Source: Diplosphaera chodatii (taxonomy: Eukaryota > Chlorophyta > Trebouxiophyceae > Prasiolales > Stichococcaceae). From it: 64,000 nucleotides of DNA. The position numbers and the translations under genes are program-made. The stretch lies in the NCBI GenBank assembly GCA_032358165.1, contig JAALGY010000021.1, positions 1,798,001-1,862,000 of the forward strand, in the 5' to 3' direction. Under the pieces are notes generated by a model. It was not told where the DNA came from, made no database searches, and saw only the letters and a program-made list of their open reading frames with translations. Positions 1 to 12,088 of the stretch are shown piece by piece (position 1 is the stretch's first letter; every line of letters begins with the position of its first letter).

Positions 1-5
1 TGCAG

Positions 6-3000
6 GTGGGCACTGGGCTGGGCCCCACCCTGGAGTTCTACACGCTGCTGGCGCACGAGCTGCAGCGCAAGTCGCTGGGCATGTGGCGGTCGGAGGGCGG
101 CGCCGCCGGCGGCGGCGGCGGCGGTGGTGACGCCGAGAAGCCGGACGACGTGGTCCACATCCGGGCCGGCGACGCCCGCCGGTCCCTGCCGCTGCAGGTG
201 CTGCCAGGGCGGATGCTGATGTGCATGCTGTGTGCACAGACCTGACGCCGTGGCTGTGTAGAGCTTGTCACTTGCCTGGGCACCTCTTTCAGCCACGCTG
301 AAGTATGTGTTCCTCTGCAACGTACGCTCTACACCGTGCACAAGCGAGCCTGTTGCAAATGCATGCCCAGCATGCAGTCCAGCGCGGCGTTGCTATTACC
401 AGGCTCACCTTGCACAGTGTCCTGGTGGTGGACACCCAATCGCAGCTTGTCGTGCAGGCGTGCTGCCAATGCTCCAAGCAAGTAAAGTATGTTTGAAACT
501 GCTCAGCGGCCACCAGTCGAAGGTACCACGCTTTCCACGTTGCATATCAACCACAACAGGCCCGCCAAATGACATGTGGCATGTGCAGAGTGATCTGGCG
601 GAGGGCGGCAAGGCGGGCGCTTTTGTGGCGGCGCCCCAGGGCCTGTTCCCGGCGCCGCTGCCGCCCTCGCGCCAGGGCTCCCGCCTGCTGCCCCGCTTCA
701 CGCTGCTGGGCCGCGCCGCCGCCAAGGCGCTGCAGGACGGCCGCATGCTGGACGTGCCCCTCTCCTACACCTTCTACAGGTGCGGTGCCGGGCTGAGCAG
801 CTGTACGACCTTACCATTCGGGCTCTAAATGCCCCTGAAGGCGCTGATGCAGTGCTTGCTACTGAGAGCGACGCACAAGTTGACGCTGCATTTCCGGCAT
901 CTGTCTGTGCTTGAGTCGGGCATCTCTGCCATGTGTGGTAGCTGAGCAGAGAGGGCTCATCTTCCTCATTGGTGAGCTGGCAATGCAGGGCGCCAAGTCT
1001 CATGGTGCCTCACTGTTGTTGCTGGAACCATATGTTGCATTCATCACTGCAGGATTGCGCTGGGGCAGTCGGTGGACCTGTTTGACGTGCGGCGGGTGGA
1101 CGCAATGCTGGGGGCCACCCTGGAGAAACTCGCGGCGGCGTCAGGGTTTGGCGCCGGCGGCGGCCGTGGCTCGCATGCTGGCCCGCTGACAGTGGATGGC
1201 GTGCCCGTTGAGGACCTATGCCTCAGCTTCGTGCTGCCGGGGTGGGTTAACGATGGGTTACGAGTCAGAGTCAGATTATCGCATGTGTGGGCATGGCAGT
1301 AGTCATTTGTTTGCTTGGTTGCAGGACATTGTGTCAGCACCGTGATCATTGAGAATCAGGGTCTGGTCATACTTGTGCCCTGCAGGCTGTGCAAGCTATA
1401 GTGCATTGACAATGCCGAAATCGTTCTGCGGCATTGCAGGTACGCGGAGTATGAGCTGCGGCCAGGGGGCGCAGACATCGCCATTGACGGCAGCAACTGC
1501 GCTGCATATGTGGCAGCGGTAGTGGACGCCACCCTGGGCGCCGGCATCGCGCGCCAGGTGTGCTGCTGTGACACTTGCAAACTTTGCAGCTGGCATGTGA
1601 ACCCTGGCATGTAGCATCGGACTGCAGCGCGTCCAACAGGGTATGTTCTGAAGCGGTCCATTCATCCCGCAAGTGCTGTTCCAGCCTGCTGATGGTCCCT
1701 TGGGCTTGCTGCTAGTGGTGCTGCAGACAGCTCCAGAGGCAGTCAGACAGTGCCGACATTGCAGCAAAGCAAGTCTCGTGGCGACTTGCTCTTACTGCAA
1801 GCAGGTGGCTGCATTCCGGGCAGGCTTCGAGGAAGTGTTCCCGCTGCACAGCCTGAGCGCCTTTTACGAGGACGAGATCGAGGCCATGCTGTGCGGCACA
1901 GGTGCTGCCCAACATCCAGTCCCTGCATCGAACTGCAATGCAGCAACCGTACATGCTCAGCATGTTGCGCAATGCATCCTGCTATGACGCATTCCAGCTG
2001 CTGTTTATTCTTTGCAGCAGGGTATCCACCCGTCCTCCGCCTAGCAAGCGGCTGCCTCACCATTCCTTGCTTACATCCCTTGCAGGCGAGCAGTGGACGG
2101 TGGAGATGCTAGGCAACACCATCAAGTTCGACCACGGGTACGGCCGTGACTCGCCCGCCATCGGCCACTTCCTGCGCCTGCTGGCAGCGCTGGACTCCCC
2201 CGACCAGCGCCGCTTCCTGCGCTTCGTGACTGGCTCGCCGCGCCTCCCGCCCGGCGGCCTCGCCGCCCTGCAGGTGCTGCATTTGACAAATGAACTGACT
2301 CAACCAAGGAGTCTCAAGTGCAAGGGTCGCAGTTCCTCAACCTGCCTGTATACCTTAGTGATGTGTGGAAACGCCGCCGCTTCCTGCGCTTTGTTGTGCC
2401 CTGCCAATGTGCCGCCCAAAGGCTTTGCAGCGCTGTGCACGGTGCTGTACACACGACCCCCGCCAAGTAGAAGGCGGTCTGCAAAGCCTCACTGCAATGT
2501 CCCTGCTCTTCAGCTTGCTTGGGTATCTACGCAAGCTGAAGCAGCACGTCATGCGCAGTGAGGTGCAATTAGGCACACCATCCAGCCGTGTTGACTGGGT
2601 TTACTGCGGGGCCTAGCAGCGCGAGGTAGCCCTCCTTCTGATGTTGTGTTGCCGCTGCTGGGCTGCAGCCGCGGCTGACGGTGGTGCGCAAGCACAGCGC
2701 GGCCAGCGGCGCGCTGCCGGACGGCAGCCTGGGGTCCTCGCTGGGGGCGTCCCTCGGCGCCGGCGGCGCCGCCTCCACCGCAGCAGACGGCGACCTGCCC
2801 TCCGTCATGACGTGCGCCACTGGCTCTTCTGTTTCGCCTCTGTTCCGGCTGAGAACTTTAGGCAGATGTGCACATTCGCGCTATCATGATGGCAGCTGTG
2901 GAGCCTTGGCGGTGTGGCGGTGTGCTGGCTGGCAGCGCTGGCCGGCTGCAGGGGTGATGCAGGTCGCCGCCTCAACATGCTGTGCCATGCCTGAGCGCCC

Positions 3001-3121
3001 TTGTTGCTGCGGCAGGTGCGCCAACTACATCAAGCTGCCGCCGTACTCGAGCTACGAGGTGCTGCGGGAGCGCGTGCTGTTTGCAGTGCGGGAGGGCCAG
3101 GGCTCCTTCGACCTGTCGTGA
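6..3121 (+). CDS. HECT-type E3 ubiquitin ligase, UPL3/UPL4 (TRIP12) subfamily, C-terminal part
   Basis: This is the C-terminal HECT domain of a ubiquitin ligase that takes ubiquitin onto a catalytic Cys and passes it to substrate Lys. The gene is cut by the left edge; bases 1-5 (TGCAG) are the end of an intron. Exons with consistent phase: 6-197, 589-779, 1053-1241, 1440-1557, 1805-1901, 2086-2273, 2669-2811, 3016-3121 (TGA). Diagnostic blocks in order are [110 protein letters not shown] and the active-site block [19 protein letters not shown]. The catalytic Cys codon is the second codon touched by the last exon. The PRLPPGGL and [10 protein letters not shown] blocks match the plant UPL3/UPL4 and animal TRIP12 group. 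The ARM-repeat N-terminus lies outside the window. A Gly-rich insert follows MWRSEGG. Confidence 0.93.
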
Positions 3122-3242
3122 GCTCTGGCTGTGCGGTTGGGACCCGAGGCTGCTGCAGCAGGCAGCCACCGGGACAACTGCACAGCTGGTACGAGGTGCA
3201 GCCAGCCAGTGTATCAGCATCCACAGCAGCAATTGACTGGCG

Positions 3243-4765
3243 ATGACAGCCGGCACCCTGAGGCTCAACGTGTCCGAGCTGTACATGACTCCCTACCGTA
3301 GTTCAGGGGATCAAACTTGCACGATATGATCTGCATCCGCAGCAGACCGGTCCCAACTTTTGATTGTTTTCCCCTCCAGCTATATATCTGGGGGTTGCTT
3401 CACCATGTGTCACCAGTGCAGCTTGGCATGTAAAGTAGGACTCTGCATGTACGGGTGGGTTTGTCTGCACACTGTTTGGACCATAGCCCTGCTAGCTGAA
3501 AGCATTCGCCCGTGTGGACGTGCCGCCGGCACTATATCTGGACCAGAGCCAGTGGAAGCTGGCAACACAAGACACGAAAGCGGTCCTGCAGCTGGTCAAG
3601 GCCGTCACCGCCACTGTATATGTGCAGTGTGACGCAATGAGCAGTCTCCTGTGCACTTATCAAGATACAGGTGGACACATCAAAGCCTGCGAGGCCTCGA
3701 ATCTGGTTCCCCCTCCTCGCATAATTCCCTTCCCTTGCCTAGTTTCCTCAGCTGGATGGCTGGATCAGGAGAAGCTGGCGTGGAAGTTGCATCACAGCCA
3801 TTGGGCCGAACTTCATAGAATAGAATATCTGAGCTGTTATCCTTTGTTGCTGCGAGCATTGATGTGTCCATGTTCTATGTAGCGGCCTGCTTGTCACCTT
3901 CGCAGGTGCTGGCCGTGGTGTCGAATGCTTGGATGGGCCTCATGGCAGGGTCGCTTTCAGCATCAGCGCGCTACAACGAAAGCAGCTGGTCGCTACTGAT
4001 CCAAGCTTCCTTGTGTCCGCAGGTTGGGCCATTCTTATACCGCCGTGTGGTGACGGCGCGCAGAGACAGCCTGGACATTTTCAGTCAGCAGCTCGCAAAG
4101 AAGGCGTACGATGACAACCAGGGCAGATGCAACATCCTGGTGTACAAGGCAAGCATCACGTCTCACCCTCCTGCACGCACTTGGCCGTTTGTAGCGCTGC
4201 TTGATCATGCATGCGATACGTGTGCACACGCTGCGCTAGGCTGAGGGGTCTCGTGCTGCACTCCTATGTGGCCTGATCTGCATGAGCTCCGGCTCGGTGC
4301 TCCCGCGGTCCTGTGGCCCCCTGGTGTAGTGGTGCACTGGACGGTGTCAAGCTGCGGGGCCGCTGTGACACACCATCTTTTGATGTGGTGCAGGATGGCT
4401 TCAAGTGCAACATGCGCGACCTGAACAGGAAGGGGGTGAAGGAGCGGTACTCTGTGGCAGGCCCCTGGCGCGCCAAGTACTGGGTGCACGTCATGGAGAA
4501 GGGCAAGACGTACAGCTTCTCCAAGCATGGTGCGGTCCATGCAGACGAGCAACAGCGCCTGGCAGTGCTGGGTGCCGCGCTGCGGTTTCTTGCGGCTGTG
4601 TTCACGGGTGTCTGCGTCCTTTGACGTCCCTGTCAGCTTGTGCATCAATGCAACCCTAATGTCCTCATATTATCCGCTGGCTCCCACGCAGGCGACGGTG
4701 GCTTCCTCAACTGGTGCATGCGGGGCAATGTCGACCGCGATGGCGATGACGTCAGGTTCTTCTGA
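3243..4765 (+). CDS. uncharacterised 208-residue protein, five exons
   Basis: I do not recognise this gene. Five exons join with intact phase: 3243-3297, 3503-3621, 3906-4148, 4394-4529, 4692-4765 (TGA). The start ATG lies 121 bp after the HECT stop and opens with MTAGTLRLNVSELYMTPYP. The middle carries VLAVVSNAWMGLMAGSLSAS, which is moderately hydrophobic. The C-terminal half is basic and aromatic, with DGFKCNMRDLNRKG, GPWRAKYWVHVMEKGK and GDGGFLNWCMRGNVDRDGDD near the end. The phase works only if intron 3 starts with GC (AAG followed by GCAAGC at 4149) and ends at CAG 4393. Using a downstream GT instead shifts the frame. No family can be assigned. A soluble protein with one weakly hydrophobic segment is the most I would say. 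Exon structure is fairly secure and function unknown. Confidence 0.6.
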
Positions 4766-5360
4766 CGCTCCTCAGACTGCACCTGATGCGGCGTTCAGCG
4801 GTGGGCAGGCCATGTGCATTGGTTTGATACCTGTACAGGCGGCCGCCAGGCCAACAGCATTGGACACAGTGGCAATGGTCGCCAGCGTGTTGGCAGATGT
4901 TGCGTCGGCTGTTTGTGATGATGTGTGAGAGGGGCGGGTGATGACCGCATTGCATGGTGGGCACGGCAGTGCATGCCCAAGGCGGTAGGTGCATCAACTG
5001 TCAGGCATATTGGGCCCCTGACAGCTGTATACTATGAGCGCTTGTAGACGATGCCAGTGTAGACCTAATTCAGTTGTTGCCTGCATGCTGTACGTTGGTG
5101 TTGGCAGGTATTGTCTGCACTTCCAAGTCGTGCTTGTGTTGTAAGCGCCAGCCCTACAAAGGCATTTGGTTGTATCTTTGGTTGATCCACCACTGCAGGT
5201 TTGCATGTGCACCTGCTCCCAGCGCAGTTGACACCGACTTGCAGTGCACATCTTGAAGACACACACACACACACGTACGGGGCGCCTAATTGCCCCATAG
5301 ATTCATCGTTCCAGAGCGTGCGTCCTGTTACAGCTCAACTATCAGCACGGGTAAGAGATG
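4766..5360. other. intergenic region between convergent genes
   Basis: This stretch holds the 3' ends of the orphan gene (+) and of MED25 (-). There is a short AC run near 5256-5272. I see no coding exon, RNA gene or clear repeat. Confidence 0.5.
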
Positions 5361-7232
5361 TCATGGCGGCATCTCGTTGCGCTGCACGATGTAGCCGCTG
5401 ATGAGCAGCGGCGGCGGGGGCAGCGCCTGTGTCTGTGGCGGCGGCGCCTGCTGCAGCCCCAGCAGCAGCACCAGCGCCCGCCCGGGCAGCTGCACGATGC
5501 CCCCGATATCCCGCTGCGCCAGCTCCAGCAGCGTCTGCACGCACACTGTCATCTGAGAACCTCCTCTGCCGAGAGGCCATACGCAGTGCACCCAAAGTGC
5601 GGACCGCCCAGGAAGCTGTGTGCACCCTCTGCATCAGGGAGCTTTCCTCCGTATAGCGTCACCTGTACGATTCCAGGCAAAAAATTTCATAGGATGCATG
5701 CCCACCGCATGGCCGCGGTCCAGGGTGGGCGCGAAGGCCTGGGTGAGGGCGAGGCTGCAGCGGGGCGCCGCCGCGAGCGGCAGGTTCTGCAGCAGCGCCT
5801 CGCGCTTGGTGATCTTGTCGATCGCCAGCACCGCCGGCCAGTCCGCCACCTCGCCTGCAGAGATTGGGTGTCTCACGAGCCCCGAGCGATGGGACGTCGT
5901 GGCAGGTGTGCCAGCAAGTCCTCTGGCTTGATGGTATAGCTGCCCAATTCTCTGAAGCCTGCAGACGGATCGGTTGGGGGCATTACTGGCACACGTGCCG
6001 GCAGATGGTTATGAGCAGCAGGTTTGGAGAGGTAATTGCTCACCAGGGGACCAGGTGTGCTGCTGCGCCACTGCTCGCACGCGGGCCAGGCCCACGCTGG
6101 GGCCCTTGGCGGCGCGCTCCGACAGCAGCAGCTCCCCCTCCCACACCACCGACGCCTGCGCCCGCGCCTGCTGCATATGCCAGCGACGACACCACCTTGA
6201 TCCACCGCTTCCAAGGGACCTCCAAGGGACCCCTACGATTGTTCCCCATGCGCCAAGTGCAAGAGCGGGCTCCTCTGTTCATCACTGCAAGCATCCTGGC
6301 TACAGGTGCTGACTGCCAGTCAGCAGGGTCAGCGACATCGGGGGTGTACCTGCTGTGGCTGGGCTGCAGGTTGCAGCTGCTGCTGCTGCAGCTGCTGTGC
6401 CGGCTGCTGCATCTGGGGCGCCGTGGGCTGCTGACGAGCGTACTGCTGCTGCTGCTGCTGGTGGTGGTGCTCTGGCAGCAGAGCATACCGTTGCTGAGGC
6501 ATCACCTGGCTGCCCTGCTGCGGCTGCGGCTGCTGCTGGTACGGCTGCTGCTGCAGTGGACGGCCTGCAGGGCCAGGGACGAGACAGTCAGCGCGGCACT
6601 GCCGATGTGATCAGAAAAGCATCTGGTCGCCAACCTGTTGATGTGCATGCAAATGGTGTGCTGCAACTGCTGGCGTCAAAGGCTGCAGCAACCCACCAGC
6701 GTCATCAACTTGTTTGCACAGGAAGCTTGGCGGAGTCATGAGAGGCTTGATTATGCCTTCGAACTAACCTGCAGCACCCTGCCCCGCCGCTGCAAGCCGC
6801 TGGCTGTGCTTGGCCTTCATCCGGGCCAGCTCCTGCTCAACACCACAGACATCAGGCTTGTCCCAGCTGTACACTGATGAAGGTCCGCACTGGACGCCTG
6901 TGCCGTCTGCCGCAGAAAGCTCCTCGTGACGTCCATGCATTCGTGTGAGCCACCACTGTCAGCAGGAAACTCACCGCTGCCTGCTGATCAGGCGGAAGCG
7001 CTCGGAGCTTGGCCAGCTGTGCCGCTGCCGCCGCAGTGAGCTGTGGCCCGCCCTGCTGCGGCTGCTGCGGCCGCGGTTGCAGCGGCTGCGGCGGCGGCTG
7101 GGCAGGGTTCTGAGAAGCGTAGCTGCCACCGCTGGCCACGCTGGCCAGGCTGCCTGCTGGCGACGCCGCCTGCCGGTACATCGGCTGCGGCGGCGGCAGC
7201 TGCTGCTGCTGCTGTTGCTGTTGTGGATGCAA

Positions 7233-7281
<49 letters not shown>

Positions 7282-7287
7282 GGCTGC

Positions 7288-7358
<71 letters not shown>

Positions 7359-10047
7359 TGGATGCAAGTGCTGCTGCTGCTGCGGCTGCAGCAGGGCCTG
7401 CTGGGGAACTGCGGCGCCTGCTGGCTGGAGCTGTTGCTTCTGCTGCTGCTGCTGCGCAGCATACACTGCAGGGTGTGCTGCAGGGGCTGCTGGCTGCCCC
7501 TGAACCAAGGGCAAGTTTGTGAGCGTGGGGAGGTAACTAGCTGACACATGACGGAATACCTGAACCTGATCTATCGGTGGCGTTGCATCGGGGAGGCTCA
7601 AGACAGGTAGGTGAACGGGAATGATACATGCCTGCTGCGCTGCAGGGGGGGTGCTGATCTGTGCTGGCGAGGGCACCCAGTACGCAGGGGAAGGAGCCCT
7701 GCCGGGGCCACCGGCGGCGGCAGCTGGCGAAGCCGCGACTGGGGTCGGCACTCCACTGCTCGGCACCCGCGCCACTGCAGAGCGACCACCCTCACGCCTC
7801 AACCCTGGCGTATCACTGGAGGGGCATGTGGCCTTGGCGGCTTGAAGCATGCGCAGGGAGATCAAGGGACGTAGAAGCCGATCCAGCGACGCTGCTGTGG
7901 CCCTGCAAATGCATGGCCAGCGGCACCTGGCTGCGGGGGTGGCAGGGAGCCCAACGGCTGCCCTGCAGCGGCGCCGGCGGGGCTGGGCTGCTGCAGCGCG
8001 CTGGCGGCTGGGGTCCCAGCGGAGCCGGGGGTGCCGGTGGCCTGCCCTGGGGTGTAAACCTTGCCGCTGGTGGCGGTGGCGCCGGCGGCGGCCGCAGCGG
8101 CCTTGAGCGCGGCCCGCCGCTCCAATGCGAGACCCTTCGGGAAGGACGTGCTTCACAGGTGTCAGAGCTGTGGTGAGCTGGTGTGTGGGCTGTTGCTTTA
8201 GAGTGCACTCACGGCCTGCAAGCTGTCAGCAGCTGCCCAGCAGCCAGTCTACCTGGGCAGGCTGTACAGCGCGTACACGCTGGCATAGGACTTGGTGGTC
8301 GGTCTTCGATTGTCAGGCAGGGCGCACATGACTGTAGCAACATGCAGGGAACGGTCCTTCGGATCACAGCAGCAGGCCTGCAGAAGACGCAGTGCATGTG
8401 GCCGGCCCATGAGCGCCGCAGATGCTGTGAAGCCTGCGCTGTGCTCGACGGCATCCGCGGACCTGCAGCAGGCGCAGCGCGTGCGGCCAGGTGGGGGACA
8501 CCAGGGCGGTGCAGTCCTGCCCCACGCCGGCCGCCATGGCCTTGAACAGCTCCGGGTGGCGGGCCGCCTGCGCCGCGGCCGCCTCCTCGAGGCCCGGACC
8601 CTGTCGAACGATGCACAGGCGCACATGGGCTGCCACTCCAACGTCTACATGCTCTGGCTTCCGCTTCTGCTGCATGCAGGAGCAGCATCCCCAGGCAGTG
8701 GCTGTCCGCAGGCTCGTGATGTGCTTGTCGCATACGTCTACTTCTGGCAGCTTCTGTATATGTGCAGTGGCTGCGTGGGTGCCAATCCTTGAAAGTGGAT
8801 GCGTTCGTGGGTGCTGTTTGCACAACGGTGTTGCTTCCAGTGCTCATGGGCTCGGACTCGCCTCTGCCACCTTGAGCGCCGCCAGCACCAGCCAGCGGTG
8901 CGGCTGCACCCCACCCGTCACAACGCTCAGCCCAATGCGCCGCCGCTGCAGCGCCGCCAGCAGGTCCGTGTAGGACGCCCTGTTTGGCAGCAGCGCCTGC
9001 GTGCAGGGTGGATTCCTTGCATCAGAACAAGGCGGCAGTGCAGCATTCACAGGGGTTGAGGACAGCCTGATGGCACTCAGATGGTGCTGTGCTGTGAGCA
9101 GAACGCTCTACAGTGGGTACACGTCTGGTGCTGCGGCATGGCAAGGTGCACAGCTCACCTTGGGGTTCAAGTCCTCAGCATTGTGCCAGGGGATCGCCAG
9201 CCGGTGCGGATCGGAGCGTGCCACCACCACCAGCTGCCGGCAGATCCCACCGGCGCTGCCGCTGACACCATCAGCCGCCGTGCCCTGTGCGCCGCCGTCA
9301 GCACTGCCGCCGCCGCTTGCGCCATCGCCACTGGGCATGGCAAAGTGCGTGTCCGCCTGCTGCAGCAGGAAGTGCGCGTCTGCCAGCGCCTCAGCAAAGG
9401 CTGTGTCGGTGCCGCCCCCGCCGCCGGTGAGTGGCAGCACATCCAGCCACGCGCGCACGTCAGCGGTGCTGTCGCTCCAGTGCGAGCGCTCCACCATGGC
9501 AACGCTGCATGGCGCATCACCTCCCTCATCTCCCTCAAGGTGACACCAGGTAGGATGGCGCTATGGCGCGCTTGATGCGGGACAGCACGCAGCTGTGGCA
9601 TTGCATGGGGCAGGCTCCCGCACCAGATAGCGTGAGAATCGTACAGCGGGGCACTGCATCGTGCGTAGCATCGTACGGCACCTGAAAGGCGGGCGGGTCG
9701 AGAAGAAGACGCACGCCATGTGGCAGCGCCCAAGCTTGCCGCCGTCCGCCGCCCGCAGCAGCGGCTCGATGAAGTTGGCCCTGCCGGTGGCTGACGCAGT
9801 GCTCTTGCAGCAGTAGCTCTTCATGTGGACGCCGAGCTATGTCACCACGCTGTCGCTGGGTGCAGGAAGATGACGGACACGTGTCGGCTGATGGATCTCT
9901 TGCTCACCTGTCAGATGCCCAGGTAGGCGCCATGGCTGCAGTGGCCTCAATGCACAACACCACCCGCGTCAGCACGGGCAGCGGCGGCAGCGCCTGCTGT
10001 GGGATGGACGCCTGCCGCGGGGACTGCTGCGGGACAGCTGTGGCCAT
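5361..10047 (-). CDS. MED25: Mediator complex subunit 25 (MED25/PFT1-like), polyglutamine-rich
   Basis: This is a subunit of the Mediator coactivator that links activators to RNA polymerase II in the nucleus. The N-terminal von Willebrand A-like domain is spread over exons at about 10047-9908 (LTRVVLCIEATAAMAPTWA), 9800-9680 (NFIEPLLRAADGGKLG), 9500-9150 (MVERSHWSDSTADVRAWLD, then QLVVVARSDPHRLAIPW) and 9000-8850. A central Pro/Gln/Ala-rich region follows, including an exon between about 7840 and 6960 with a long polyQ tract. The C-terminal domain, like that of plant PFT1, has VVWEGELLLSERAAKGPS (about 6150), EVADWPAVLAIDKITKREAL (exon 5854-5663) and DIGGIVQLPGRALVLLL (last exon 5545-5361, TGA). 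The junction 5663/5545 is confirmed by phase. The start is the first ATG (10047) in the exon that carries the first VWA strand. Some middle exon borders are unresolved. Confidence 0.85.
7199..7400 (-). repeat. CAG/CTG triplet repeats encoding polyglutamine in MED25
   Basis: The plus strand is nearly uninterrupted CTG with some TTG codons from about 7199 to 7380. On the minus strand this reads as polyQ broken by HLHP interruptions: two QHLHPQ islands separate the Gln blocks. It lies inside the large MED25 exon. Confidence 0.9.
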
Positions 10048-10845
10048 GCCGTCGGCCCTCGCCGCGTTGTCGGCTGTCAGACGGGGGGCATACAATTTAT
10101 GTTCTTGGCATGTGGCCCATCGCAGCAGCAAAGTAGGTTACATGCCTGTTACACGACACTACGAGCTGGTTGATCTGTGAAGGCGCTGCAATAGTCGCTG
10201 CCGGCGGTCAGGATGCTGCACTGACACCACCGGCACATTCCAGCAAGGTCTCGGTGATCTGCTGCGGCTGATCACACACCGAGCTGCAATCAACGCAAAT
10301 GTATCAAACATGAATCGATTAGTGATTCAGTGTGTCAGTTGAACGATGATCACAGTGCTGATGCTCAGCCATTTCTGCGTGCCATTGACCACACAATCGA
10401 TGTGATGCCAAGCTCCACCGCATCAGCAGTCATCTATTCAAAGTCATCATCGCAAAAGCTGGCCACAATGCAAGACAGCGTGAGGGGAACAAGCGATACC
10501 AGCTGGTGACTGCAGGGGGCCTGCACTGTCAGCGCCAGCTCAGCCACGGCACGTGAGGTCGTGAGCATGCCAAAATGTTGCATGGAAAAAGTGCAAACCC
10601 CATTCAGGGTCAAGCATAAGCGGTCATTTCAACCTTCCTGCGGCATCAAGATCAATACTCAGCGCTGAGGCTGTCCACATGCAAGGCTAGTGCGGAGTGA
10701 AGCAGCGTTTACTGCAGGGCCACAAAACTGGCAGCCAGGGTGCACCTAGCAAACCCCTTTGGTTTGCACCGCAGCGCTCCTGCAACCCGGAGCGCGCACC
10801 TGCGGCCAGCTTCACAGCCTGATCTGACGGCACTGTTGCGTGGCA
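10048..10845. other. intergenic region between divergent MED25 and a plus-strand orphan
   Basis: The two neighbouring genes point away from each other, so this 0.8-kb stretch should hold both promoters. It is less GC-rich than the flanking coding DNA (for example 10230-10480). I see no convincing exon, RNA gene or repeat. Confidence 0.5.
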
Positions 10846-11568
10846 ATGGCTAGGCTGGCGGGGGTTCAATCCGGGCTGCCGGTCACATCCCTCATGCGCC
10901 CATGCATCAGGCTGTGCCACAGCCCTCTGGCGGTGCGCAGGCAGCCCCAGCAGCAGTTCACAGTGACCTCAGACGGCAGAGATGGCGATCCGGCACGCCG
11001 ACGACAGGCAGCCAACTCCCGAAAGGGAAAATCGTACACAAACAAAAACAGGCGACGCGGGCGCCCTGCATGGACTCGCTCCCCAGACGATACGCCGCTT
11101 AGGGACGGCAACCGAGACCGCCTGATGGGCATGCTTACAGACAGGGCCGCACGGACGCTGCTGTACTACCTCATGGAGACAATCCTCAACTACCACCACT
11201 GGTTGCTGGCTTTCATCCGCACGTACCCCATTCCTCGGGAAGGAGCCTGGGACGACGTGAGCGGCGAGAACTTCCTTCGGAAGCTGCTTACCATGCCAAT
11301 CCAGGAGGCCAAGTGGAATGTGGGGCGTGCCGAGATGTATGACACAGTAGTTGGCATTGGGGTTGACCCGCGCAACATCGCACAGCGGATCATGGATATC
11401 CGGACGCAGCTCGCCAAGGAGTGGAAGGCCGACCTGTCGAACATCGCCGAGGAGAACAGCGTGCTGCTGCGCGAGAGCCTGGCCAGCTCGCTGGAGGCCA
11501 TGTTTACGGACGACCTGCGGCCGGCAGGAATGGACTACGATGAGCCAGCTGAGGAGCCCGCGCCGTGA
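10846..11568 (+). CDS. intronless 240-residue conserved-looking protein, probably plastid-targeted
   Basis: One uninterrupted frame from ATG 10846 to TGA 11568. The preceding in-frame GTG at 10840 is not a plausible eukaryotic start. The first 40 or so residues are rich in Ser, Arg, Gln and Leu and nearly free of acidic residues, like a chloroplast or mitochondrial transit peptide. A basic stretch follows (RKGKSYTNKNRRRGR). Residues of about 90-215 look like a folded helical domain, with TLLYYLMETILNYHHWLLAF, GAWDDVSGENFLRKLL, VGIGVDPRNIAQRIMDIR and ADLSNIAEENSVLLRESL. The C-terminus is acidic and Pro-rich. I cannot name the family. Lack of introns is unusual among its neighbours. An organelle-localised protein of unknown function is the best description. 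Confidence 0.7.
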   Translation: MARLAGVQSGLPVTSLMRPCIRLCHSPLAVRRQPQQQFTVTSDGRDGDPARRRQAANSRKGKSYTNKNRRRGRPAWTRSPDDTPLRDGNRDRLMGMLTDRAARTLLYYLMETILNYHHWLLAFIRTYPIPREGAWDDVSGENFLRKLLTMPIQEAKWNVGRAEMYDTVVGIGVDPRNIAQRIMDIRTQLAKEWKADLSNIAEENSVLLRESLASSLEAMFTDDLRPAGMDYDEPAEEPAP

Positions 11569-12088
11569 CAAAGCGGCAAAGCAGCTGACCGTCACGATGG
11601 TTCCGTAGTAGGGCTGGTATTTTGGGTTGGAATGGGGCTCCAAGCTTGTCAGGGGTCTGGCGTGGCGGGGGGAGGGGAGTATCCAGCAATGAAGTTTGGT
11701 ATCGAAGTTTGGTAATGCAGCATCACTGTGGAGACATCTCCGCACAAGCAATGTGGTGAGGGTCAGCAGCATGGGCGACGTCCTGTGCGTATTTAGTGGC
11801 TGCTACAGTGCCGGACTACTCGCTCTGCAGCACCGCAGAATTTGCACAGTTGTCATTGGTCGGTTGTCCTGAGATGCGCGAGCTGCCTGCTGGCAGGTGT
11901 ACATGTATGTGTGATGGCCCATGAGTGAGAGTGCTGTTGCCCTCGTTACTTAGTGATGTGAGTACCAGGGTGTCGACTTGAAGCATTTAGTTCCGAGCGT
12001 ATTCTTCCCTGCAGCTATTCCACATTGCCTAGCACCGTGTCCCAGCCCAATAGTGCGGTGCCCCCCGCCCGTTTGTAATGGCAAGGTC
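11569..12088. other. intergenic region between convergent genes
   Basis: Holds the 3' flanks of the intronless orphan (+) and of the complex I subunit gene (-). No coding exon or repeat recognised. Confidence 0.5.

Noticed and set aside
7043..7522. Plus-strand poly-Ala/poly-Leu frames over the CTG repeat
   Set aside because: Shadow of the MED25 polyQ exon. MED25 domain blocks flank it on the minus strand.
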